Shown: piece after piece, positions 7,764 through 17,026 of the stretch
Layout: each line of letters starts with the position of its first letter
Position numbering within the stretch: the stretch's first letter is position 1
Assembly: GCA_023427085.1 (NCBI GenBank)
Contig: JAEZBO010000025.1
Span: 1 to 17,317 of the forward strand
DNA from: Pseudomonadota bacterium
GTDB taxonomy: Bacteria > Pseudomonadota > Gammaproteobacteria > Burkholderiales > Burkholderiaceae_B
Length of the DNA stretch: 17,317 bases
Direction of reading: 5' to 3'
Program-made: the position numbers and the translations under genes
Notes under the pieces: generated by a model
The model's database searches: none
What the model saw: only the letters and a program-made list of their open reading frames with translations
Told to the model about the DNA's origin: nothing

Positions 7764-7782
7764 GCTAATCATTCCCATTATT
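7764..7782 (-). promoter_or_regulatory. Candidate Fur box for the first receptor gene
   Basis: Read on the minus strand, AATAATGGGAATGATTAGC matches 14 of 19 positions of the classical Fur consensus (three GATAAT-type hexamers). It lies in an AT-rich stretch about 60-80 bp upstream of the receptor ATG at 7703, the right place for iron repression. No convincing -35/-10 pair could be fixed around it. Confidence 0.5.
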
Positions 7783-7850
7783 GATCTTGATATTTCTTTA
7801 ACGGCGTTGTGTGTTTGCCGCAGTGACGGCATGGCCACGCTTGATCGCGC

Positions 7851-7882
7851 AAACAAAAAGGCCACGGATCGCTCCGTGGCCT
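7851..7882 (-). terminator. Intrinsic terminator of the second receptor gene
   Basis: The perfect 10-bp stem AGGCCACGGA / TCCGTGGCCT (7859-7868 and 7873-7882) has a 4-nt loop and, on the minus strand, is followed by TTTTTGTT (7851-7858). It lies 62 bp past the stop of the receptor at 7945 and separates the two receptor transcripts, so the first receptor needs its own promoter. Confidence 0.92.
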
Positions 7883-7944
7883 GTGTTTCGTGTGACGGAC
7901 CGGCGCCGCATCGGCGCCCTGTCCTCAACCGGGCAACACCGGTC

Positions 7945-9990
7945 TTACCACTGGTAGCGCAGCTGCATGTCGACCGTGCGGCCAGCGCCGTAGTAGCAGT
8001 AGAAATCGCAGCCGCTGACGTACTTCTTGTCGGTCAGGTTGCGCGCGTTCAGTTGCAGCGACCATTCGCTGTTGATTTCGTAGCGCGCCATCGCGTCGAA
8101 CAGCGTGAAGCTGCTGACCCGCTCGCCCGGGTAGTAACGCTGGTCTTCGGTCGAACCGTTGTAGCGGGCGCCGGCGGCCAGCGTCAGGCCGGCGGCATTG
8201 GGCAGGCTCAGGCGATGGCTGAGCCAGACGCTGACCTGATCCTTGGGGATCAGCGGCACCCGCACGGTCTGCACCGTGCTCAGCACCTGGCGTGCATGGT
8301 TGCGCGTGTAGGCGACCGTCAGCGCGGTGGCCTTGCCCAGCTTCAGGTCGGCCTCGACCTCGAAGCCTTTGTTGGTGCGCTTGCCGACCTGGGTCTGCAC
8401 GTTCGAGGCGTCGGCGGCCAGCGCGTTGGCTTCTTCCAGATCGAAGTAGGCCAGCGTCACGGTACCGTCGATCCACAGCGGCTCGATCTTCAGGCCGACT
8501 TCCTTCTGCTTGCCCTCGTAGGGCTTGTAGGCGGTGCCGTAGCCGTCCACGCCGGCGACCGGCTTGAACGATTCGGAATAGTTGATGTACGGCGACACAC
8601 CGAAGTCGCTGATGTACATCGCGCCGGCGTTGACGCTGGTGTGATTGACGTCGTAGTCGGCATTCACGCCCGACTGGAAGCTGTCGGCCTTGACGCGGTC
8701 ATGACGCACGCCGCCGGTGAACAGCCAATTGCTGCCCAGGCGCAGTTCGCCGGCCAGATAGCCGCCCAGCTGGCGCGTCTGCAGATCGTAAGCCGTGCCG
8801 TTGACGTCGAACGGCGCACCGTAGACCGGCGCGAACATGTCGAGGTTGGGCACGAAGCCGAAGCCGTTGTTCAGGCCGTCGGTGTTGGAACGCAGATAGT
8901 CGAAGCCGACGGTCGGCTTGAAGGTCGCGCTGCCCCACTTCATTTCGCCGGTGACGCGGTTGTCGATGTAGTGGTTCTTGGTGCCGCCATCGGTGAAGGT
9001 ATAGCCGCGCAGCGCCTGGCGGTCGCCGTCCGAGCCATAGGCGAACACGTTCAGCTGGTCGATGTCGAGCCGCGAGAACTTGTAGTTCTGCGTGAAGTCC
9101 CAGCCGTCGGCCAGCTCATGGCGCAGCAGCCAGCCGGCGCTGACCTGCGTGCGGCGCAGGTAGTCGCGGTCCGGTTCGCCCAGGTTGGTGCGGCGGCCGA
9201 TGCTGCCGTAAGGCGTGCCGAGGATGCTGCCGTAGGCGGGCAGAAAGCCGTTGGTCGGCGTGCCGCTTTCACGCTGGAAGCTGGTCAGCAGCGTCAGCGA
9301 GGTGCGGTCGGTGAAGTCCATCGTGACGCTGGGCGCCAGATAGACGCTGCGCATGTCGGTGCCCTTCTGCTGGCCGTCCTCCTCGCGGATCTGGCCGACC
9401 ATGCGGTAGTAGACCGAACCGTTGTCGTTGGCGATGCCGTTGTAGTCCAGCCCCAGGCCGCGCTTGCTGCGGTTGCCGACCTCGACGCTCATGTCGAAGG
9501 CTTCTTCCTTTTTGGGGCGCTTGGTCACCAGGTTGACCACGCCACCGACCTCGGCCGCGCCGAAGATCATCGAATTGGCGCCCTTGACGACCTCGATCGA
9601 CTCGACGCCGAAGATTTCGGGCTTCCAGACGAAGAAGCCGTTGGGCGTGGTCGGCGTGCCGTCGATCGACGTCGACGCATCGAAGCCGCGGATCTTGAAC
9701 CACTCGACCTTGTTGTCGCCACCGAACGGCTCGGCGACCACGCCGGCGCGATAGTGCAAGGCCTGGTCGAGCTTGCGCGCACCCTGGTCGCGGATGGCCG
9801 CCTCGTCCTTGACGAAGGTCGATCCCGGGCTGAGGAAGTCCAGGCTCTGCAGGCCGTCGACCGTGCCGACGATGGTGACCTGATCCAGCTGCTGGACCTG
9901 GCTGCTGGTGATCGGCGCCTGCTGCGCAGCGGCCGCGCTGGCGAATGCGCCCAGCAGGATGGCGTTGAGGGTCGTGAGGGTCGTGCGCAT
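7945..9990 (-). CDS. TonB-dependent siderophore receptor (second)
   Basis: 681-residue outer-membrane ferric-siderophore receptor. A signal peptide covers about residues 1-22 (MRTTLTTLNAILLGAFASAA then AAQ). A TonB-box-like DQVTIVGT lies at 36-43. The plug spans about 60-160, with FKIRGFDASTSIDG and the signature VESIEVVKGANSMIFGAAEV followed by GGVVNLVTKRPKK. The beta barrel follows and ends in a terminal aromatic residue (LRYQW). Two cysteines near the C-terminus (C661 and C665, in SGCDFYCYYGAGRTV) resemble those in the ferrichrome/ferrioxamine-type receptor subgroup, a weak hint to a hydroxamate ligand. The ATG at 9990 is chosen over 10023 because AGGA lies 5 nt upstream and it starts the signal peptide. 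It has its own terminator downstream. It is clearly distinct in sequence from the first receptor, so not a recent duplication. Confidence 0.94.
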   Translation of the reverse strand: MRTTLTTLNAILLGAFASAAAAQQAPITSSQVQQLDQVTIVGTVDGLQSLDFLSPGSTFVKDEAAIRDQGARKLDQALHYRAGVVAEPFGGDNKVEWFKIRGFDASTSIDGTPTTPNGFFVWKPEIFGVESIEVVKGANSMIFGAAEVGGVVNLVTKRPKKEEAFDMSVEVGNRSKRGLGLDYNGIANDNGSVYYRMVGQIREEDGQQKGTDMRSVYLAPSVTMDFTDRTSLTLLTSFQRESGTPTNGFLPAYGSILGTPYGSIGRRTNLGEPDRDYLRRTQVSAGWLLRHELADGWDFTQNYKFSRLDIDQLNVFAYGSDGDRQALRGYTFTDGGTKNHYIDNRVTGEMKWGSATFKPTVGFDYLRSNTDGLNNGFGFVPNLDMFAPVYGAPFDVNGTAYDLQTRQLGGYLAGELRLGSNWLFTGGVRHDRVKADSFQSGVNADYDVNHTSVNAGAMYISDFGVSPYINYSESFKPVAGVDGYGTAYKPYEGKQKEVGLKIEPLWIDGTVTLAYFDLEEANALAADASNVQTQVGKRTNKGFEVEADLKLGKATALTVAYTRNHARQVLSTVQTVRVPLIPKDQVSVWLSHRLSLPNAAGLTLAAGARYNGSTEDQRYYPGERVSSFTLFDAMARYEINSEWSLQLNARNLTDKKYVSGCDFYCYYGAGRTVDMQLRYQW

Positions 9991-10036
9991 GGGCGTCCTG
10001 GACGTCGAAATGAAAAGTGGCAAGGCGACAAATCTT

Positions 10037-10055
10037 AATACAAATAATTCTTAGT
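10037..10055. promoter_or_regulatory. AT-rich regulatory stretch before the second receptor, weak Fur-like
   Basis: The 134-bp gap between the second receptor and the DMT transporter contains an AT-rich segment (about 10031-10054) in otherwise GC-rich DNA. The 19-mer at 10037-10055 matches only 11 of 19 Fur-consensus positions. Its location suits a promoter and iron operator for the receptor, but the motif match is poor. Confidence 0.3.
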
Positions 10056-10124
10056 GCCGCTGCCATTCCCTGCGCTTTGCTTCATTTCGATGTATGTGTT
10101 GCGCCCGCGCTGCATGGCGCGAGG

Positions 10125-10994
10125 TCAGCTGCCCAGCAGCACCACACCGGCGATCAGTACCGCACACCCCGCCAAGCGCCAGCCGCTGGCTTTTTCGCCC
10201 AATACCAGCATGCCGAGCAAGGCGCCGATCATCATCGACATCTCGCGTGCCGGCGCCACCAGACTCAGTGGCGCGCCGTCGCTGAGCGCCTGCAGCACCA
10301 GGATGTAAGACAGGGGCGACAGCAGCCCGACCGCCGCCGCCAGCCACCAGTAGCCGCGCATCGACGCCCACCCTGCCCGGCCGCGGCGCCACGCGTAGGG
10401 CACCAGCAGGCTGGTGCGCAAGGCATTGCCGAACCAGTCGAGCAGGATCGGCGCGATCAGCAGAACCTTGACGCCGTAGGCATCGACCACCGTATAACAA
10501 GCGATCAGCAAGCCGGTCATGGCGCCCCAGCGCACGCCGACCCAGGCCTGTGGCTGGGCGAAGCGGGCCCACTGGCCCTGGGTGGCGATGCAGAAAATGC
10601 CGATCACCACGCACACCACGCCGGCGATGGTGCTCAGATGGGCCGGTTCGCCCAGCAGCAGGAAAGCGCCGAGCGACGACAGCAAGGGCCCCGTACCGCG
10701 CGCCACCGGATAGACCACCGACAGATCGGCGACCTGATAACCGCGCTGCAGGCACAGGCTGTAGGCCAGGTGCAGCGCGCCGCTGGCGACCACACAGCCC
10801 AGCGCCGCCAGCGTCCAGCTCATCTGGCCCTGCGTCAGGCTCCAGATGGCCAGTGGCAGGTAGAGCACCGTCGCGCACAGCGCGTAAGCGAACACGAACA
10901 TCGGCCCGATGGCCGCGGCGCGTTTGGCCAGCAGATTCCAGCACGCGTGGATCAAGGCGGCCAGCACGACCAGGGACAGCGCGGACAGAGACAT
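10125..10994 (-). CDS. DMT-superfamily (EamA domain) transporter
   Basis: 289-residue inner-membrane protein with ten evident hydrophobic segments arranged as two EamA repeats, the normal build of drug/metabolite transporters. The N-terminal repeat has the usual small-polar pattern (HACWNLLAKRA at about 16-26) and the first repeat ends with the family-typical VYPVARGTGPLLSSLGAFLL and LGE. The second repeat has the equivalent SLVAPAREMSMMIGALLGML and LGE near residues 243-266. Substrate is unknown; DMT members export amino acids, nucleotides or other metabolites. The ATG at 10994 begins the first helix; no strong ribosome site is seen. It is on the same strand as the second receptor, 134 bp upstream of it, and divergent from the EamA-like exporter across 212 bp. 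It is not similar enough to that neighbour by eye to be a duplicate. Confidence 0.88.
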   Translation of the reverse strand: MSLSALSLVVLAALIHACWNLLAKRAAAIGPMFVFAYALCATVLYLPLAIWSLTQGQMSWTLAALGCVVASGALHLAYSLCLQRGYQVADLSVVYPVARGTGPLLSSLGAFLLLGEPAHLSTIAGVVCVVIGIFCIATQGQWARFAQPQAWVGVRWGAMTGLLIACYTVVDAYGVKVLLIAPILLDWFGNALRTSLLVPYAWRRGRAGWASMRGYWWLAAAVGLLSPLSYILVLQALSDGAPLSLVAPAREMSMMIGALLGMLVLGEKASGWRLAGCAVLIAGVVLLGS

Positions 10995-11206
10995 ACGAAA
11001 TGAGGGACCGGAAGGTGCCGCTGCCGCATCAAGACCCGTGATGACGCGTGCGGCAAGTCATATTACGGCAACCAGGCCGCGGCGGCCCGGCGAGCCGGCG
11101 ATCCAGCGTAGCGGCGAGACGGAGAACCCGCCGCCAGCCCGCCGTCAGCCAGGCTCGCTACACTAGCCGAGCCCGGCCAGCCGGCCGGGCCCTGCCCGCG
11201 CCCACG

Positions 11207-12103
11207 ATGCCCCTGTCCCATTTCCTGCTTGCCCTGTCGGTCGTGTTCATCTGGGGCACCAACTTCGTCGTCATCAAGTGGGGCCTGGACGACTTCCCGC
11301 CCTATCTGTTCTCGGCGCTGCGCTTCCTGCTGTCGGCGTTGCCGTGGGTCTTCCTGCTGCGCCGCCCGGCGGTGCGCTGGACGGCCATGGCCGGCTTCGG
11401 CACCTTGCTGGGCGTGGGCCAGTTCGGCCTGCTGTATTGGGCCATGCAGCGCGACATCACGCCCGGCCTGGCCTCGCTGGTGGTGCAGTCGCAGGTGTTC
11501 TTCACGATCCTGATGTCGATGGCGATCTCGGGCGAGCGGCCGACGCGGCTGCAGGGCGTGGCACTGGCGCTGGCGGTCGGCGGCTACGGCATCGTCGGCT
11601 GGCGCAGCGCCTATAGCGCCGACACCGCGGTGACCACGCTGGGCCTGATGCTGGTGCTGGCCGCGGCCTTCAGCTGGGCCTGCGCGAACATCCTGGTGCG
11701 GCGCGTCGGCCGCGTCAACGCAGTGGCCTTCACGGCCTGGAGCAGCCTTTACGCGGTGCTGCCGATCAGCGCCATCAGCCTGACGGTCGAAGGCCCGGCG
11801 CTGATCGTCGCGTCGCTGCAGCAGGCCAGCTGGGGCGGCTGGGCCTCGGTCGGGTGGCAGGCGATTGGTAACACGATATTTGGTTTCGGCGCCTGGAACT
11901 GGCTGCTGTCGCGGCATCCGGCCGCCACCGTGACGCCGATGGCGCTGCTGGTGCCGGTATTCGGCATGCTCGCGGCGGCCCTGCTGCTGGCCGAAGCCCT
12001 GCCGGCGTGGAAGATCTGCGCCGCCGCGCTGGTGATGGCCGGCCTGATCCTGAACTTCCAGGCCAGCCGGATGCAGGCCGCCCGTATCCGCTCGCGGGCC
12101 TGA
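11207..12103 (+). CDS. eamA: EamA-type exporter, probable O-acetylserine/cysteine exporter
   Basis: 298-residue, ten-helix DMT transporter closely resembling E. coli EamA (YdeD), which exports O-acetylserine and cysteine. Shared blocks include IWGTNFVVIKWGLDDFPP (15-32), PGLASLVVQSQVFFTILMS (86-104), LVLAAAFSWACANI (149-162) and the second-repeat VTPMALLVPVFGMLAAALLL (242-261). The ATG at 11207 gives the family N-terminus; the frame is open back to 11048 but the extra part is Arg-rich and has no membrane character. No Shine-Dalgarno sequence is visible. It is divergent from another DMT transporter. Downstream, acnA begins on the same strand 133 bp on, with its own promoter and no terminator in between, so read-through into acnA is possible. 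The substrate is inferred from family similarity recalled from E. coli. Confidence 0.85.
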   Translation: MPLSHFLLALSVVFIWGTNFVVIKWGLDDFPPYLFSALRFLLSALPWVFLLRRPAVRWTAMAGFGTLLGVGQFGLLYWAMQRDITPGLASLVVQSQVFFTILMSMAISGERPTRLQGVALALAVGGYGIVGWRSAYSADTAVTTLGLMLVLAAAFSWACANILVRRVGRVNAVAFTAWSSLYAVLPISAISLTVEGPALIVASLQQASWGGWASVGWQAIGNTIFGFGAWNWLLSRHPAATVTPMALLVPVFGMLAAALLLAEALPAWKICAAALVMAGLILNFQASRMQAARIRSRA

Positions 12104-12125
12104 ATCGCGCGTATGCTCTCGTAAC

Positions 12126-12144
12126 TCTTATATAAGACATAAGA
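12126..12144 (+). promoter_or_regulatory. Operator-like palindrome upstream of acnA
   Basis: This is the same element as upstream of acnB: the 12-bp palindrome TCTTATATAAGA (12126-12137), then CAT, then AAGA (12141-12144). Here the outer arms form a perfect 9-bp inverted repeat, AACTCTTAT (12123-12131) and ATAAGAGTT (12139-12147), whose end touches the presumed -35. 17 of the 19 core bases equal the acnB copy. This is best explained as the binding site of one regulator acting on both aconitase genes. Confidence 0.78.
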
Positions 12145-12145
12145 G

Positions 12146-12174
12146 TTCATTTTTGCCCAGGGCTCACATACAAT
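12146..12174 (+). promoter_or_regulatory. Probable sigma-70 promoter of acnA
   Basis: The -10 element TACAAT (12169-12174) is identical to that of acnB. A weak -35 element TTCATT (12146-12151) lies 17 bp upstream and overlaps the last bases of the operator-like repeat. Start of transcription near 12181 rules out the upstream in-frame start codons at 12153 and 12177 and supports the ATG at 12237. Confidence 0.7.
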
Positions 12175-12236
12175 CGATGTATCCCGCACAGCCGCGCCGC
12201 GTGATCCGCCACGTGGCCCAACACACGGAGTCCTTC

Positions 12237-14942
<2,706 letters not shown>

Positions 14943-14952
14943 AATCCCGAAC

Positions 14953-14968
14953 GCCCGCTCTGGCGGGC
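14953..14968. repeat. Small hairpin after acnA
   Basis: GCCCGC / GCGGGC with a TCTG loop lies 10 bases after the acnA stop and just before the strong terminator. Like the hairpin after acnB, it may be a processing or stability element; there is no T tract. Confidence 0.4.
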
Positions 14969-14981
14969 TGCCTGGATGGAA

Positions 14982-15022
14982 AAAGGGCTGGAATCCGCGA
15001 GGGTTCCAGCCCTTTGTTTTTT
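14982..15022. terminator. Bidirectional terminator between acnA and the PAAR gene
   Basis: The 12-bp perfect stem AAAGGGCTGGAA (14982-14993) / TTCCAGCCCTTT (15004-15015) extends by three more pairs (one G-T) to close on a GCGA tetraloop (14997-15000) of the stable GNRA class. On the plus strand GTTTTTT follows (15016-15022). On the minus strand the stem ends in a run of five T (complement of 14980-14984). It can end acnA rightward and the T6SS operon leftward. Confidence 0.93.
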
Positions 15023-15071
15023 GCCTGGGGACTGCGGCACCGAAGTGCAAAGCGCGCCGTGAGGGCACGAC

Positions 15072-15329
15072 TCATATCGACGAAATGAGCCTGGCGCCGC
15101 ATGCGCTCAGGTCCCCGTCATACGCGACCTGCTTGCCTTGATGCTTGCGGGTACTTCCGCTGGGCTGGATCGGGAACTGGCCCTTGCATTTGGGGCAGTA
15201 GGTCGCATCGCCTTCCACCGCGACACGCGTGCCGAGCACAGTGAAGTCCCCGGCTGCCGAGATCACCTCTCCGCCGTGGCTGGTCTTGTCCCCGAGCCGG
15301 ATGATGCCGCGGCCGTTCTGGTCTTTCAT
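15072..15329 (-). CDS. PAAR-domain protein, T6SS spike tip
   Basis: 85-residue PAAR protein, the sharp tip that sits on a VgrG trimer and carries effectors through the type VI secretion needle. Recognisable elements: RLGDKTSHGGEVISAAG (11-27), the repeat-like VAVEGD (36-41), CPKCKGQFPI (45-54) and the closing GKQVAYDGDLSACGARLISS (65-84). Metal binding at the tip probably uses H18 with cysteines (C45, C48, C77), in place of the three His and one Cys of the classical form; this is an inference. The ATG at 15329 has AAGGGAG (15334-15340) 4 nt upstream. It starts 20 bp after the stop of the DUF2235 effector on the same strand, so the two are cotranscribed and the effector is the likely cargo. 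It is the last gene before the shared terminator. Confidence 0.93.
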   Translation of the reverse strand: MKDQNGRGIIRLGDKTSHGGEVISAAGDFTVLGTRVAVEGDATYCPKCKGQFPIQPSGSTRKHQGKQVAYDGDLSACGARLISSI

Positions 15330-15349
15330 GGCACTCCCTTTTGGTCTGG

Positions 15350-17026
15350 TTACGCAATGCTTCGGGCCGCATCGACGTCCTGGTTTGCCGCGATGGTGTG
15401 GTCGTCGGTGCCGAGGAAAACTCTGCGGTAACGCCAGTAACCAGGCATTTCCAGGGCCGGCGCATTGAATCCGGCCAGCGAATCGTGCACGTAACGGTCA
15501 AATAACGCGGAAAATGAAGGCGGCGTCGGCGCGGATTTTTGGGCAAGAGCAAGTACTGACCGGGCTTCCGGCTCTAGAAGCGAAGTCGTCATCAGGTCTT
15601 TTCTGGCCCCGGTAAAAAAAACATCCATGAGAATCGCCGGCGTTCGCTTGAGAATGCTCACCCCGGCGGACCTCGTCATTGCAGCTGCGTCATTGATCAA
15701 GCTCTTGTTAAAAGCTAGCAAGATTTCCTTGTCAGCCTGATTCGCCTGCTTGACTTGACTAGTCGTATGAAAGCGATCGCGCACCTGCCACCGCCAGTTG
15801 AGGTATGGCTGGAGCCACTCATACATTGGACGTGGCACCAGAGTAGCCTGCGAGATGAAATCATCGAATGCCTTGGCCAATTCGGGATGAATCGCAAAGG
15901 GGTTGAAGCTGCCAGGCGAGACTGGGGGCCTTTTGAGCGGAGTCCCGGCAGCGATCGCACAATCGAACATGTGGTTAAGCGGTATCTGGGACAGCTTTTG
16001 AGAGTCGTCGCCTACTGCAATACCTAGTTCGCCCGGCCGGTAGCCCCCCCCAACATCGCTGTGGGAACCAGGGTATGCATGCTGGACCCGTCCAGACCCA
16101 GTTTTACTGGCTTCGATCGCATCCAAGGGAAAATTGCGACGTAACTCATGCATTGCCAACATGTGCACGCAGTTTCGAACTGAAGCCGGTATTCGCAATG
16201 ATGATGCGCTCGCCCATGCCCCGCGCCCACCGGTTGAATTAGTAACCAATGCCGTCGTACCAGCCCAAAATCCGGCCGAGGCGACGGTATCTATGAGTCC
16301 GACGAAACGTACTTGCACTGGGACGCCTGCCAAGGAACCATTAACAAGCAGTTCGTTTAACCAGTTACAAAAAACCCGCGCTTGCGCCGCGCCGCGAGAA
16401 AAACCAAAAACATCGAGGAAGCATTCGGTTAGGCGCGGCTTATTATTCTTTAATTTTCCCTCTAAAATAGTGGCTTGGCGCTTTAAGAAAAGGTTCCGAA
16501 CACTTACGCCCTCGGCCCTACCCGATAGTAAACCCACATCAATGTCGAGCCTCGCAAGACTCATACGATCCCTTAGGTTACTGATTTGAAACCCATTACA
16601 ACACAGCGCTGCAACACTCACTTCGTCAAACATCCCTCTTCCGAAACCGCGCTCATGCAACGCATTAAAAACTGCCAGTAAGCCGAAAATCACCCTTCCT
16701 TCACAACCAACTGCACACCCCTTCCCCAAATTGCTTTCCTCCTCCTCTCCAATATCAGGGAATCTTGTTCCAACTCCTGGAACATATGTCCGATAATATC
16801 CATCCCTCTTATTTCCATTATAGGCGTTGAAGAGCCGAACAATATTGCTATCTGAGTGGCTTGGGGCGTCGCGATCCATATTGTTGTTTGTTCCATCGAA
16901 AAATATCCCGATATTTAAGGCAACTTCGCAATCTTTTGCACTGCAGCTTACTTTCGGAACAACTTTTTCGACACCAGCAGTTGGCGCAATCTTGGTTGGT
17001 GACGCAAAAACACCGTCTCGACTCAT
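15350..17026 (-). CDS. DUF2235 / Tle-type T6SS phospholipase effector
   Basis: 558-residue protein with the DUF2235 alpha/beta-hydrolase fold found in T6SS lipase effectors of the Tle group (nearest by style to Tle1), which damage target-cell membranes by cleaving phospholipids. Residues 39-49 (NIGIFFDGTNN) are the typical first strand and loop. GFSRGA at 208-213 is the nucleophile elbow with S210 as presumed catalytic Ser. LIDTVAS at 244-250 supplies D246, and PGSHSDVGGGY at 319-329 supplies H322. The C-terminal YVHDSLAGF plus GYWRYRRVFLG (512-539) is characteristic of this effector family. No signal peptide or membrane segment is seen, as expected for T6SS cargo. The ATG at 17026 has GGAG 7 nt upstream and overlaps the preceding stop as ATGA. 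PAAR follows directly. GC content falls from about 63% at the 3' end to about 32-48% toward the 5' half. Confidence 0.9.
   Translation of the reverse strand: MSRDGVFASPTKIAPTAGVEKVVPKVSCSAKDCEVALNIGIFFDGTNNNMDRDAPSHSDSNIVRLFNAYNGNKRDGYYRTYVPGVGTRFPDIGEEEESNLGKGCAVGCEGRVIFGLLAVFNALHERGFGRGMFDEVSVAALCCNGFQISNLRDRMSLARLDIDVGLLSGRAEGVSVRNLFLKRQATILEGKLKNNKPRLTECFLDVFGFSRGAAQARVFCNWLNELLVNGSLAGVPVQVRFVGLIDTVASAGFWAGTTALVTNSTGGRGAWASASSLRIPASVRNCVHMLAMHELRRNFPLDAIEASKTGSGRVQHAYPGSHSDVGGGYRPGELGIAVGDDSQKLSQIPLNHMFDCAIAAGTPLKRPPVSPGSFNPFAIHPELAKAFDDFISQATLVPRPMYEWLQPYLNWRWQVRDRFHTTSQVKQANQADKEILLAFNKSLINDAAAMTRSAGVSILKRTPAILMDVFFTGARKDLMTTSLLEPEARSVLALAQKSAPTPPSFSALFDRYVHDSLAGFNAPALEMPGYWRYRRVFLGTDDHTIAANQDVDAARSIA

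Noticed and set aside
7704..7928. N-terminal extension of the first receptor to 7928
   Set aside because: It would run through the terminator and the Fur-like region and bury the signal peptide; the ATG at 7703 starts it directly.
7807..10038. 743-residue open frame on the plus strand opposite the second receptor
   Set aside because: Antisense shadow of a well-supported TonB receptor; it would also run through the 7851-7882 terminator.
10995..11206. Promoters in the divergent DMT intergenic region
   Set aside because: TAATAT (minus strand, 11060-11065) and TACACT (11159-11164) resemble -10 elements, but no acceptable -35 lies at the right distance for either.
12153..12236. Extended N-terminus for AcnA starting at TTG 12153 or ATG 12177
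   Set aside because: Both lie upstream of or at the predicted transcription start; the ATG at 12237 has a good ribosome site and the family N-terminus.
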